Origin: Bradyrhizobium tropiciagri
GTDB taxonomy: Bacteria; Pseudomonadota; Alphaproteobacteria; Rhizobiales; Xanthobacteraceae
Direction of reading: 5' to 3'
NCBI RefSeq assembly: GCF_001189845.1
Contig: NZ_LFLZ01000036.1
Span: forward strand, 1-64,000
DNA length: 64,000 nucleotides
In this document: positions 7,963 to 17,429 of the stretch, piece after piece
Layout of the letters: every line of letters begins with the position of its first letter
How positions within the stretch are numbered: position 1 is the stretch's first letter
Notes under the pieces: generated by a model
What the model was told of the DNA's origin: nothing
Database searches by the model: none
Seen by the model: only the letters and a program-made list of their open reading frames with translations
Program-made: the position numbers and the translations under genes

Positions 7963-8412
7963 CTAGTTGCGCAGTGTCACCAGATAAGCCACGATATCCT
8001 CGATCTGCTCTGCCGACAGGATCGGCTTGCCGCGCCATGAATTGCCGACGCGCGTGAAGCCGTCGACGCGGTAATAGGACGGCATGATCGTCGTCGCATT
8101 GAGATGCGCCGCACCGACCAGGCGGAGCCGCAGTTGCCCTTCCGACCAGCGGCCGCCGCTGCCGGCGAGGTTCGGCGCGAGGTCGCCCTGGAACGCCTGT
8201 TCGGGAAATGGGCCGCTGTGGCAGAGGATGCAAGTGCTGGAACGCTCGACCACGAGCGCACGGCCGCGAGTGGCGTCGCCCCTGGTTCCCGTCAGCGATT
8301 GCGGTATCGCATCGCCCACGATGGTGTACGGCCGCAGTTCCTCGGCGCCCCCGGGTGCGCAGGCTGCGAACAGTCCCGCGGCAAGCAGCATCGTGAGGGA
8401 GAGTCTAGCCAA
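7963..8412 (-). CDS. soxX: SoxX, monoheme cytochrome c
   Basis: A 149-residue c-type cytochrome that partners SoxA. The heme site CILCH is at 61-65 and the likely axial ligand M110 is in TTIMPSYYRV. The N-terminal hydrophobic segment ends in LFAAC, so either a cleaved signal or a lipoprotein anchor is possible. The open frame begins with TTG at 8412, overlapping the preceding flavoprotein gene by eight bases; an ATG at 8391 would shorten the signal. I keep 8412 because of the overlap, but the start is not certain. Confidence 0.85.
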   Translation of the reverse strand: MARLSLTMLLAAGLFAACAPGGAEELRPYTIVGDAIPQSLTGTRGDATRGRALVVERSSTCILCHSGPFPEQAFQGDLAPNLAGSGGRWSEGQLRLRLVGAAHLNATTIMPSYYRVDGFTRVGNSWRGKPILSAEQIEDIVAYLVTLRN

Positions 8413-9678
8413 AGGTATCTGCCGTGATGGTCTTGAACCACTCGATCGCCTGATCGGCCTCGCGCTGGCGCACCTCGCGCGGGGCGTCGACCGGGCTCGT
8501 GGTCACCTCGGCCTCGGCATATTGATCTTCCTTGGGCTGATAGATGCCTTTCAGCGAGAAGGCGTAGCAGGAGCGACCGTGTTGTAGCAGGCGCCGTCGA
8601 GCCGCGGCGCGTCCTGTGCCTTGCCCGCAAGTGCGTTGACGATCGCCGCCGCGCAGGCCCGGCCTTGCGCCGCCGCGGCCGAGGCGGATTTCGGGATGCC
8701 GCCGGCGATCGCGGCATCGCCGATGACGTGGACATTTGGCATGAGCTTCGAGGCAAAGGTCACCGGATCGATCGGGCACCAGCCGGTGTGGTCGGCGGCG
8801 CCGGCGATCTCGGCGATGCGGCCGGCGCGCTGCGGCGGTATCACGTTGGCAACTGCGGCGGTGTAGTTGCCGAAATCGGTGACGATCTCGTTGGTCGCCG
8901 GATCGACCGACGTGACGCGGCCGCCCTGCGACAGCGCGATGCGCTCGATCATGCCGGGATAGAGCTCCGACCAGGCCTTCTCGAACAGTTTTTGCTGCGA
9001 GTAATTGTCCTTGGCGTCGAGCACCAGGATTTTCGACTTCGGCTTCCTGGCTTTCAGGTAATGCGCGATCAGGCTGGCGCGCTCGTAAGGTGCGGGCGGA
9101 CAGCGCATCGGCGCGGCCGGCACCGCGATGACGACGAGGCCGCCATCGTCCATCGCCTCGAGCTGCCGGCGCAGCAGCATGGTCTGCTCGCCGGCCTTCC
9201 AGGCGTGCGGCATCTTCTCGGTCGCCGCCTCGTCATAGCCGGGCAGGGCATCGAAGTGCATGTCGATGCCGGGGGCCAGCACAAGCCGGTCGTAGGAGAG
9301 AACAGTGCCGTCAGCGAGCGCGATCGTGCGCGCCTGCGCGTCGACCTTGCTGGCCGCCTGCGCGGCGACCGTGATGCCATCGGCTGCGACCCTGTCATAG
9401 GTGAATTGCTGTGCCGGGAGCTCACGCAAGCCTGCGATCACCTCGTTGCTGAATGGGCAGGCGGTAAAAGTCCTGTTCGGCTCGATCAGCGTGACCTGGA
9501 GTTTTGCATCGAGCCGCCGCAGCGCCCACGCGCAGGCCGTGCCGCCGAAGCCGCCGCCGATCACAGTGATGCGCGGTACAGCTTGCGCCAGCGCCGGACG
9601 CGCCAGTGCTGCCGCCGCTGCGACGGCAGCGGCGCCACGGACCACATCCCTGCGCGTCTGATGACGCGTGACGGCCAT
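8405..9678 (-). pseudogene. Flavocytochrome c sulfide dehydrogenase-type flavoprotein (frameshifted)
   Basis: An FAD protein of about 424 residues after repair, Tat-exported (TRRDVVRG). It has a GGGFGGTACAWAL dinucleotide-binding motif near the N-terminus, FTACPFSNEVIAG, and the FCSD-type C-terminal segment YAFSLKGIYQPKEDQ. The frame breaks near 8565-8571. The upstream frame reads GACYNTVAPATPSR and stops, while the next frame carries YAFSLKGIYQ onward to the end. Adding one C in the plus-strand GTAGCAGG (to GTAGCCAGG) restores NTVAPGYAFSL. SoxF/FCSD flavoproteins pass electrons from sulfur compounds to cytochrome c, which fits the neighbouring SoxAX genes. The break may be a sequence error. 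Confidence 0.8.
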
Positions 9679-9733
9679 GCACGAGAATCCGAATAAGGAA
9701 GCGGCGGCCGCTCGGGCCGCCGCTTCCGGTTGA

Positions 9734-11931
9734 TCAGGCGAAGGAGATGTTCTGGTTGCGCAGCGGGAACGAGCGGATGCGCTTTCCCGTCGCCGCGAAA
9801 TAGGCGTTCAGCACCGCCGGCGCCGCAACGCCGATGGTCGGCTCGCCGACGCCGCCCCAGAATCCGCCGCTCGGCACCATCACCGCTTCGACCTTCGGCA
9901 TTTCGTTGATGCGCATCGAGTTGTAGGTGTCGAAATTGGTCTGCTCGATGCGGCCGTCCTTCACGGTACAGCCGCCATAGAACAGCGCGCTGAGGCCGTA
10001 GACGAAGGAGCCCGCGATCTGCCGCTCCACCTGCGCCGGATTGACGACATAGCCGGGATCGGTGGAGGCGACGATGCGATGCACCTTGATCTTGCTGCCG
10101 TCGGTCACCGAGATCTCGGCGGCGCCGGCAACATAGCTGCCATAGCCCATCACCTGCGCGATGCCCCGATAGACGCCCTGCGGCGCCGGTGTGCCCCAGC
10201 CGATCTTCTCGGCCACGGCGTTGAGCACGGCGAGATGCTTGGGGTGCTTGCCCATCAGTTTGCGGCGGAATTCGAGCGGGTCCTGGCCGGCGGCCAAGGC
10301 GAGCTCGTCCATGAAGCACTCCATGTAGATCGCGTTGTGATTGACGTTGACGCCGCGCCAGAAGCCCGGCGGGACGTGCGGGTTGCGCATCGAATGCTCG
10401 ACCAGCAGATTCGGCACCGAGTAGCCGATCGCGGCCTCGCCGGATTGCGCGACGCCCTGGAACGCGGCGGGGTCCATGCCGTTCTGCAGCGCTTCCGGGC
10501 GCACCGAGAACAGGATGGATTGGCCCGACAGCCGGTAATGCAGCGCGACCAGATTGTTGTCGGCATCGAATGCGCCGGTCAGCTTGCACTGCGTGACCGG
10601 GTGATACTTGCCGTGCTGCATGTCCTCTTCGCGCGACCATAGCAGCTTGACCGGCGTGCCCGGCATCTGCTTGGCGATCGCTACCGCCTGCCGGACATAG
10701 TCGGTCATGCCGCGCCGGCCGAAGCCGCCGCCGAGCATCAGCTTGTGCACGTCGACCTTCTCGGCCGGCAGGCCGGAGGCCTCCAGCGCTGCCGCGAACG
10801 CCGCTTCGCCGTTCTGCGTGCCACACCACACCTCGCATTTATCTGGCGTATAGAGCACGGTGGCGTTCATCGGCTCCATCGTGGCGTGGTTCTGGTAGGG
10901 GTAGCTGTAGACAGCTTCCACCTTCTTGGCCGCGCTCGCGATCGCGGCCTTGGCGTCGCCGTTCTGGTTGCCGACATAGGCCGGCTGCGCGTTGTCGAGA
11001 CCCTCGGCAAGCCATTTCGCGATCGTCTCGCTGGAGACCTTTGCGTTGTCGCCTTCGTCCCAGACTATCGGCAGCGCATCCAGCGCGGTCTTGGCGTGCC
11101 ACCAGGTGTCGGCGACGACGGCAACGGCACTGTCGCCGACCGGCATCACCTTCTTGACGCCCTTCATGCCTGATATCTTGGCCTCGTCAAAGCTCTTCAC
11201 CTTGCCGCCGAACACCGGGCAATCCTTGATCGCGGCGTTCAGCATGCCCGGCAGCTTGACGTCGATGCCGTAGATCATCTTGCCGGTGGTCTTGTCCACG
11301 GTGTCGAGCCGCTTCAGGCCCTTGCCGGCGATGGTCCAGTCCTTCGGGTCCTTCAGCTTGACGTCGGCCGGCGGCTCGAGCTTGGCGGCGGCCTCGGCGA
11401 CCTTGCCGTAGGTCGTGGTCTTGCCCGACGCCGTGTGGGTAATGACGCCGTTGGAGACCTTGCACTCGGTGGCCGGCACCTTCCACTCATTGGCGGCGGC
11501 CTGGATCAGCATCTCGCGCGCGGTGGCGCCGCCCTTGCGGACATAGTCCTGCGAGGTGCGGATGCCGCGGCTGCCGCCGGTCGAGAAATCGCCCCAGGCG
11601 CGCTTGCGGGCGACGCTCTGGCCTGGCGTCGGATATTCTGTGGTGACCTTCGACCAGTCGCATTCCAACTCCTCGGCGACGAGCTGGGCGAGGCCGGTCA
11701 GCGTGCCCTGGCCCATCTCGGAGCGGGCGATGCGGATCACCACGGTATCGTCGGGCCGGATCACGACCCAGGCGTTGACCTCAGGCGCGCCGTCGGCTGC
11801 GCGCACCACGGCGGGACCGCCGAACGGCAGATCGAGGCCGAGCGCGAGCCGGCGCCGGCGGTGGCCGTGCCGATCACGAAGGCGCGGCGGTTGAGTTTCG
11901 GCATGACGTGCTGGTTGACTTGCAGATTCAT
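9734..11931 (-). pseudogene. Molybdenum hydroxylase large subunit, IorB-like (frameshift in the signal region)
   Basis: A molybdopterin-cytosine-dinucleotide-binding subunit of about 732 residues, xanthine dehydrogenase superfamily, two-subunit IorAB type. Family features include SEMGQGTLTGLAQLVAEELECDW, GGSRGIRTSQ, the LGGGFGRRG loop, and the C-terminal GGVGEPTIGVAAPAVLNAYF with the catalytic Glu. The N-terminus MNLQVNQHVMPKLNRRAFVIG is a Tat signal, but the frame shifts near 11846-11850 before LGLDLPFGG. One missing G or C there explains it. The large downstream frame (to about 11809) is otherwise clean. The protein hydroxylates an organic, often N-heteroaromatic, substrate in the periplasm and sends electrons to cytochrome c. 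It follows its iron-sulfur partner by 10 bases. Confidence 0.85.
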
Positions 11932-11941
11932 CGCTGCCTCC

Positions 11942-12391
11942 TCACGCGTTCGCGGCAGCATGGATCGCCTCGCGCACCTGCTGGAAGGTGCCGCAGCGGC
12001 AGATATTGGTGATGGCGTCGTTGATGTCGTCGTCTGATGGCTTCGGGTTCTCCTTCAGCAGCGCCGCGACGGCCATGATCATGCCGCTCTGGCAATAGCC
12101 GCATTGCGGCACGTCGCTTGCGATCCAGGCGAGCTGCACCTTGTGCATCACGCCGCCCGCTGCGAGACCCTCGATCGTGGTGATGTCCTTGCCGGCCACC
12201 TCGCCGACCGTGACACCGCAGGAGCGCATCGCGACCCCGTCGACATGCACGGTGCAGGCGCCGCATTGTGCAATGCCGCAACCGTATTTGGTCCCCGTCA
12301 GTCCGACATTCTCTCTGATCGCCCACAGCAGTGGCGTGTCGTCCTCGACGTCTACCGTGGTTGTCTTGCCGTTAACTTTGAGGTTTGCCAT
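11942..12391 (-). CDS. Molybdenum hydroxylase small subunit, [2Fe-2S] (IorA/CoxS-like)
   Basis: A 149-residue protein with two [2Fe-2S] clusters. The plant-type ferredoxin cluster uses C38, C43, C46 and C58 (GCGIAQCGACTV). The second cluster uses C97, C100, C131 and C133 (CGYCQSG and CRCG). It relays electrons from the molybdenum site of the large subunit. It has no signal peptide and presumably travels with the Tat-exported large subunit. ATG at 12391 is preceded by AGGGGAAAG. It is the first gene of an operon running through the flavoprotein to soxA, which ties the hydroxylase to the Sox-like carrier genes. Confidence 0.9.
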   Translation of the reverse strand: MANLKVNGKTTTVDVEDDTPLLWAIRENVGLTGTKYGCGIAQCGACTVHVDGVAMRSCGVTVGEVAGKDITTIEGLAAGGVMHKVQLAWIASDVPQCGYCQSGMIMAVAALLKENPKPSDDDINDAITNICRCGTFQQVREAIHAAANA

Positions 12392-12545
12392 CGCTTTCCC
12401 CTGAATGGTCCGATCCTCCGATCGGACTTCAGCGCGATGTTGGCCTCGAAACTGGAACGGTTCAAATCAAGAATATGCGCTTGCAGCGCGGAAGAAAGTT
12501 GATGCCGCGGTGTATGGTCGCGCCCCTGCGCGCGTTACATGCCTG

Positions 12546-13946
12546 TTATGTCTTTTGCGGTGATGCGACAGCCAAACGCAGGAAGCTCATGACGCTGCCG
12601 AGCGCGGCAAATCCAGCACCCAATGCCAGCGCGACGGTGGCGCCCTCGCGATCGGCGAGTGCAAAGCAGAGCGCGGCGAGTGCGGCGCCGGTGGTCTGCC
12701 CGATCAGCCGCGCGGTCGCAACGATGCCGCTGGCGCTGCCGCTGCGATGCGACGGCGCGCTCGACATGATCGCCTTCATGTTGGGGGTCTGGAAGAAGCC
12801 GAAACCGATGCCGCAGATCATGGTGCGCCAGACGATGTTGGCGACGCTGGGCTCCGGCGGCAGGGTCGCGAGCAGCACCATGCCAAGCCCGAGCAGCAGC
12901 ATGCCGATGCCGCCGAGGATGCCGGCCGGATAGCGGTCGGACAGCCGGCCGCCGATCGGCGCCATGAAGGCAACCACCAGCGGCCAGGGCGTCATGAAGA
13001 AGCCGGTCTCGACCTGCGAGCGGTGCAGTATGTCTTCGAAGTAGAACGGCAGGGAGACGAAGGCGAGGCCCTGCACAGCGAATGAGCAGACCGCGGTCGC
13101 GGCCGACAGCGCGAAGATCGGCCGGCGGAACAGGTCGATCGGCAGCATCGGCGCCGGATGATCGGCATGCCGCCGGGTCAGGATCCAGCCAAACACGATC
13201 GCGCCGACCAGCTCTGCAATGACCAGCGCCGGCGCTGCCTTGTGCGCGGCGCTGCCGATGCCGATGATGAACAGGCCGAGGCAGGCGCAGGCCAGCGCTG
13301 CGCCGAGGAAGTCGAAGGCGTGTTTGGCGCGCGGCGTCGTCGGCAGCGTCTTCAGGCCGATCAGCAATGCGACGATGCCGAAGGGAAGGTTGACGGCGAA
13401 CAGCCAGGGCCAGGTCCCGAGCGCGAGGATGCCGGAGGCAATGGTTGGTCCCAATGTAAACGCGGTCGCAACCACAAGCGCGTTGTGGCCGAAGCCGCGA
13501 CCGTGCATCCGGCTCGGATAGACGAAGCGCACCAGCGCGGTGTTGACGCTCATCAGGCCGCTGGCGCCGAGGCCCTGCAGGGTCCGCGCGACAAGGAGGC
13601 TCGGCAGCGACCACGCCAACGCACAGCCGAGTGACGCCAATGTGAACAGCAGGAGGCCGCCGAGATAGATCCGCTGATGGCCGACGATTTCGCCGAGCGC
13701 GCCGAGCGGCAGCAGCGTCGCGACCAGGGCGATCTGATAGACGTTGACGACCCAGACCACCTCCGCAGGGCTGACATGCAGATCACTGGCGATCGCGGGC
13801 AGCGCGATGTTGGCGATCGCGGTGTCGAGCGAGGCCATCGCCAGCGCCGTGAAGATCGCGGCCACCGCCCAGCGCCGCCTTTCCCAAGGCAGTCCATCGG
13901 TGATCGGCGCGGCTGCCGCGCCGGTGATCGGGGTCTTCTCGAGCAT
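12546..13946 (-). CDS. MFS transporter, DHA2 (14-helix) drug-efflux type
   Basis: A 466-residue inner-membrane transporter with about 14 hydrophobic segments. MFS motifs are DTAIANIALPAIASDL in helix 1, GALGEIVGHQRIYLGG after helix 2, and ARTLQGLGASGLMSVN in helix 4-5. These match EmrB/QacA-like proton-driven exporters. It is encoded upstream of the molybdenum hydroxylase operon on the same strand with a 154-base gap, so it may have its own transcription. Exported substrate unknown. Confidence 0.88.
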   Translation of the reverse strand: MLEKTPITGAAAAPITDGLPWERRRWAVAAIFTALAMASLDTAIANIALPAIASDLHVSPAEVVWVVNVYQIALVATLLPLGALGEIVGHQRIYLGGLLLFTLASLGCALAWSLPSLLVARTLQGLGASGLMSVNTALVRFVYPSRMHGRGFGHNALVVATAFTLGPTIASGILALGTWPWLFAVNLPFGIVALLIGLKTLPTTPRAKHAFDFLGAALACACLGLFIIGIGSAAHKAAPALVIAELVGAIVFGWILTRRHADHPAPMLPIDLFRRPIFALSAATAVCSFAVQGLAFVSLPFYFEDILHRSQVETGFFMTPWPLVVAFMAPIGGRLSDRYPAGILGGIGMLLLGLGMVLLATLPPEPSVANIVWRTMICGIGFGFFQTPNMKAIMSSAPSHRSGSASGIVATARLIGQTTGAALAALCFALADREGATVALALGAGFAALGSVMSFLRLAVASPQKT

Positions 13947-14067
13947 GCCTGAAAATGTCTCCGGGATCGCCGTGTACTACGCCGGCATCCCGTTCCCCAG
14001 CCGCGCCATTGCATGATGCGTATGCGAAGCGGCCTTGTCGGAATCATGTCTATCCTCAAACTCACCC

Positions 14068-14170
14068 GTCATCGTCCGGCTCGACCGGGCGATCCAGTAC
14101 GCTGCGGCCTCTCGGTTCAAGCGCAAACGTCTCTGGAATGCTGGATCGCCCGGTCGAGCCGGACGATGAC
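14068..14170. repeat. Perfect 29-base inverted repeat
   Basis: The arms at 14068-14096 and 14142-14170 are exact complements over 29 bases, separated by 45 bases. The arm begins GTCATCGTCCGGCTCGACC. The element lies between two same-strand genes, downstream of the Bug-type gene's neighbour and upstream of the MFS gene. It is longer and more perfect than the other palindromes here. No T-tract follows. Confidence 0.85.
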
Positions 14171-14221
14171 ACGGAACAAGCTGTTTGACAGCTGAAAGGC
14201 GTTTGACAGTTGAATCAGAAT

Positions 14222-15201
14222 CTACTGCAACGCCATTCCCGACGTCTTGACGACGGTGGTCAGCTTCTGCTGATCGGCCTTCATCAGCGCGGCGAGCTCA
14301 TCGAGTGACATCGGCTTGCCCGGAATGTTGGCGATCGAGAGTTGGCGCTGCACGTCGGGGTTCTGCAACGCCTTGTTGATCGCCGCATTGATTTTCGCAA
14401 GCAGCGGCGCGGCGTCGCGGCCGGCAGGTAGATCCCGTACCAGGGCACGTAGGCGGCTTCCGTGAAGCCGGCTTCCGCAATCGTCGGGACGTCCGGCAGA
14501 TCGGGGACGCGCTTGTCGGTGAACACCGCGAGCGGCTTGACGCTGCCGACCTTGATGTGCGGCAGCGCGAGCTCGAGCGAGACGATCTCGAAATGCATCA
14601 GGTTGGTCATCAGGTCGATCAAGGCCTGCGGCTGGCCCTTGTAGCCGACATTGGTCAGCTTGATGCCGGCGACCTGAAACAGCTTCTGCGCGCTGAGGTC
14701 GATCGACGATCCGGTGCCGGGATTGCCGAAGTTGAATTGTCCGGGCTGCTTGCGGGCGAGCTCGACGAATTCGCCGATGCTCTTCACCGGCATCGACGGA
14801 TGCACGAGCGCCACGCTTTGATTCCAGACCGCAAGGCCGACGCACGTGAAGTCCTTGGCCGCGTTCCAGCCGGCATCCTTGTAGAGGTCGGGGTTGACCA
14901 GCAGCGCGGGGCCGGTGACGAGCCAGGTGTAGCCGTCCGGCTCGCTGCGCGCGACCGCAGCGGTGCCGATATTGCTGTTGGCGCCGGGGCGCGCCTCCAC
15001 CACCACGGTCTGCTTCCAGTCACGGCCGACCTGCTCGGTCACCGCGCGCGCAACGATATCGACGATGCCGCCGGCGGGGTAGGGCACGATGATGTGGATC
15101 GGCCGGCTCGGATAATTGTCCTGCGCCCGCACGCCGATGCTGCAGCTCAGCGCCGTGATCGTACCCACGAGCAAGGCGATCGCGGTCGTGATGCCACGCA
15201 T
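14222..15201 (-). pseudogene. Bug-family tripartite tricarboxylate-type solute-binding protein (frameshifted)
   Basis: A periplasmic binding protein of about 326 residues after repair. It has a signal peptide (hydrophobic N-terminus ending VRAQ), then the Bug/TctC hallmarks YPSRPIHIIVPYPAGG, GANSNIGTAAVARSEPDGYTWL and FNFGNPGTGSSIDLSAQ. The frame breaks near 14407-14411: the first frame reads LPAATPRRCLRK, the next frame reads APLLAKINAAINKALQNPDVQ to the stop. Adding one C to plus-strand GGCGCGGCGT (to GGCGCCGGCGT) restores LPAATPAPLLAKIN. No TctA/TctB membrane genes are adjacent, as is usual for orphan Bug proteins. It is downstream of the IclR gene. Confidence 0.85.
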
Positions 15202-15246
15202 GTCTCCCTCCCCAGATCTGCCGCATCGTTCGTTGCGATGCGTGTT

Positions 15247-16035
15247 CTAGTAATTCGTCACCAGCGAGCGGATGCTGCGGGCGAGCCCGAGGATACGCGG
15301 CCCGCACTCGCGCTCGATCTGCTCGGCGCTGAAGCGGAACGAGGGGATGCCGCAATTGACCGACAGGCATTCGCCGGCGGGTGTGCGATAGAGCGGCGCG
15401 GCGACGCCGAAGATCTCGCGCCGCCATTCGCCGAGCGAGATCGCAAAGCCGCGCTCGTTGCAGAGCTCGACGTCCGGCAGCGTGCGCCGCTCGACATAGT
15501 CGAGCTCCTCGGGACGCTCGGCCTTGACGCGCGCGACATAGGCGTCGCGTTCGTCCTGCGTGAACAGCGACAGCAAAGCGCGCCCGACCGCGGTCGGTGC
15601 CAGCGAGGAGACGAAGCCGACGTCAGGCACGTGCGGCAATGCGTCCGTGGTGCGAAGCGTCTCGACATAGATGAAGTCGAGCCCGAACGGCATCGCGATC
15701 GATACCGTGCCGCCGGTGTAGGCGGCGAAGTCGCGCATCAGCGGCCGCGCGAGCTGGCGGACCTTGAGCGACGACAGCACTGGATAGGCGGCGGCGAGCA
15801 CGCCCAGCCCGAGCACGAAACGGCCCTTGGCGTCGCGCTTGAGATAGCCGAGCTGCTCCAGCGTGTAGGTCAGGCGCGAGACGGTCGGCCGCGACAGGCC
15901 GGTGTGCTCGGCAAGCTCCGCATTCGACAGCGGACCGGCATGGTTGCGGAACGCGGCCAGCACATCGAGCCCGTGCGCCAGGGTGGTCGCAAAGGACGGA
16001 TCGGTTTGGGGTTCGAGCGAGGACAATGCCGCCAT
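15247..16035 (-). CDS. IclR-family transcriptional regulator
   Basis: A 262-residue regulator. The N-terminal winged helix contains LSNAELAEHTGLSRPTVSRLTYTLEQLGYL. The IclR effector domain follows, with LAPTAVGRALLSLF, NERGFAISLGEW and FGVAAPLYR, as in PcaR/PobR-like activators of aromatic catabolism. It is divergent from the acyl-CoA dehydrogenase gene, with a 35-base dyad between them that is a good candidate binding site. The Bug-type binding protein is 45 bases downstream on the same strand and probably in the same operon. Confidence 0.9.
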   Translation of the reverse strand: MAALSSLEPQTDPSFATTLAHGLDVLAAFRNHAGPLSNAELAEHTGLSRPTVSRLTYTLEQLGYLKRDAKGRFVLGLGVLAAAYPVLSSLKVRQLARPLMRDFAAYTGGTVSIAMPFGLDFIYVETLRTTDALPHVPDVGFVSSLAPTAVGRALLSLFTQDERDAYVARVKAERPEELDYVERRTLPDVELCNERGFAISLGEWRREIFGVAAPLYRTPAGECLSVNCGIPSFRFSAEQIERECGPRILGLARSIRSLVTNY

Positions 16036-16070
16036 ACGAAATAATGGTCATAAAGAGACATAGATGTCAA

Positions 16071-16105
16071 CATATCGAAATGAATTTGCAAATCGTTTCG
16101 ATATG
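16071..16105. promoter_or_regulatory. Dyad in the IclR/acyl-CoA dehydrogenase divergent promoter
   Basis: CATATCGAAA at 16071-16080 and its exact complement TTTCGATATG at 16096-16105 flank a 15-base A/T-rich spacer. The site is 35 bases upstream of the IclR start and 33 bases upstream of the acyl-CoA dehydrogenase start. IclR proteins usually bind palindromes in such divergent regions, so this is a likely operator for the adjacent regulator. Confidence 0.6.
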
Positions 16106-16138
16106 GGCTTATCTCTCGCCCAAAAGGCGGGAGGCGGT

Positions 16139-17382
16139 ATGGATTTCGATCTGTCCGAGCGGTCGGAGCGTTGGCGGCGGGATCTGTCGGCCTTCTTCGA
16201 GAAGGAGGTGCTGCCGCGCCATCGCGCCTGGCTCGACCACGTCCGCGCGCAGAGCGACGCGCCGCCCTTCATGGCCGGGCTGCAGCAGAAAGCGCGCGCA
16301 GCGGGCCTGTGGAATCTCGGCCTGCCTGAACTTGCCGACGATGAGCCGGGTACGCGGCTTTCCAATCTCGACTACGCGCCGCTGGCGGAGATCATGGGGC
16401 GGCTGTTCTGGGCGCCGGAGGTGTTCAACTGCCAGCGCCCGATGTGCCGAACATGATCGCGTTGCAGAATTGCGCGACGCCGGAACAGAAGACGCGCTGG
16501 CTGGCGCCGCTGCTCAACGCCGAGACGCGCTCCGCCTTCGGCATGACCGAGCCCGATGTGGCGTCGTCGGATGCCACCAACATTGCGACAAGGATGGTGC
16601 GCGACGGCGACCACTACGTCATCAACGGCCGCAAGTGGTTCATCACCGGTGCCGCGCATCCCCGTTGCAGCTTCCTGATCGTGATGGGGGTGACGGATGC
16701 CGGCGCCGAGCGCACCAGCCGGCATTCCTGCATCATCGTGCCGATGGATGCGCCCGGCGTGCGGCTGGTGCGGCGGCTGCGCTGGATGGGCTGCGAAGAT
16801 CATGTCGCGCCGATCGGCGAGCTGGTGTTCGAGAATGTGCAGGTGCCCGTGGAAAACCTGCTCGGCGCCGAGGGCGAGGGCTTCAAGGTCGCGCAGGTCC
16901 GGCTCGGGCCGGCGCGTATCCACCACTGCATGCGCTCGATCGGGCTCTGCGAGCTGCTGATCGAATTGATGATGGCGCGCGCCGCCGAGCGCAGCGCATT
17001 CGGCCGCACCGTGATCCAGTACGACACCGTGCAGCGCTGGATCGCCGAAGCCCGCGTCGAGCTGGAGCAGGCGCGGCTGCTCGCCTATCGCTGCGCCTGG
17101 CGGCTGGATCAGGCCGGTCATCATGGCGCCTGGCGCGACGTCTCGCTGATCAAGGTCGCGGTGCCGGCGATGCTGCAGAAGATCGCCGACCGCGCCATGC
17201 AGGTGTTCGGCGCGATGGGCGGCTCCGACGACACGCCGATCCATCAGGCGCTGGCCTGGGGACGGCTGCTCCGGATCGGCGACGGGCCCGACGAGGTGCA
17301 TCTGCGGCAGATCTTCCGGATGGAGCCGATGCCGGACTGGTCGATCGCCAACTCGCCCTATCTTGCTGCACATCCCGCCTGA
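16139..17382 (+). pseudogene. Acyl-CoA dehydrogenase family protein (frameshifted)
   Basis: A FAD enzyme of about 414 residues after repair. The start MDFDLSERS has a strong GGGAGG site. Family features: FGMTEPDVASSDATNI, FITGAAHP, MGCEDHVAPIGELVFENV, RLGPARIHHCMRSIG, ERSAFGRTVIQYDTVQRWIA and VFGAMGGSDDTP. The closest type is the ACAD10/11-like or long-chain group. The frame breaks near 16434-16436: one frame gives EVFNCQRPMCRT and stops, the other gives APDVPNMIALQN. Adding one G (CCAGCGCC to CCAGGCGCC) restores FNCQAPDVPNM, matching the usual FNC-APDTGNM. It is divergent from the IclR gene and leads towards the monooxygenase gene. Confidence 0.85.
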
Positions 17383-17429
17383 GCGGCGCTACAGTATCCA
17401 CCGAATTATCCTGAACGAGGCGCCTTCCG

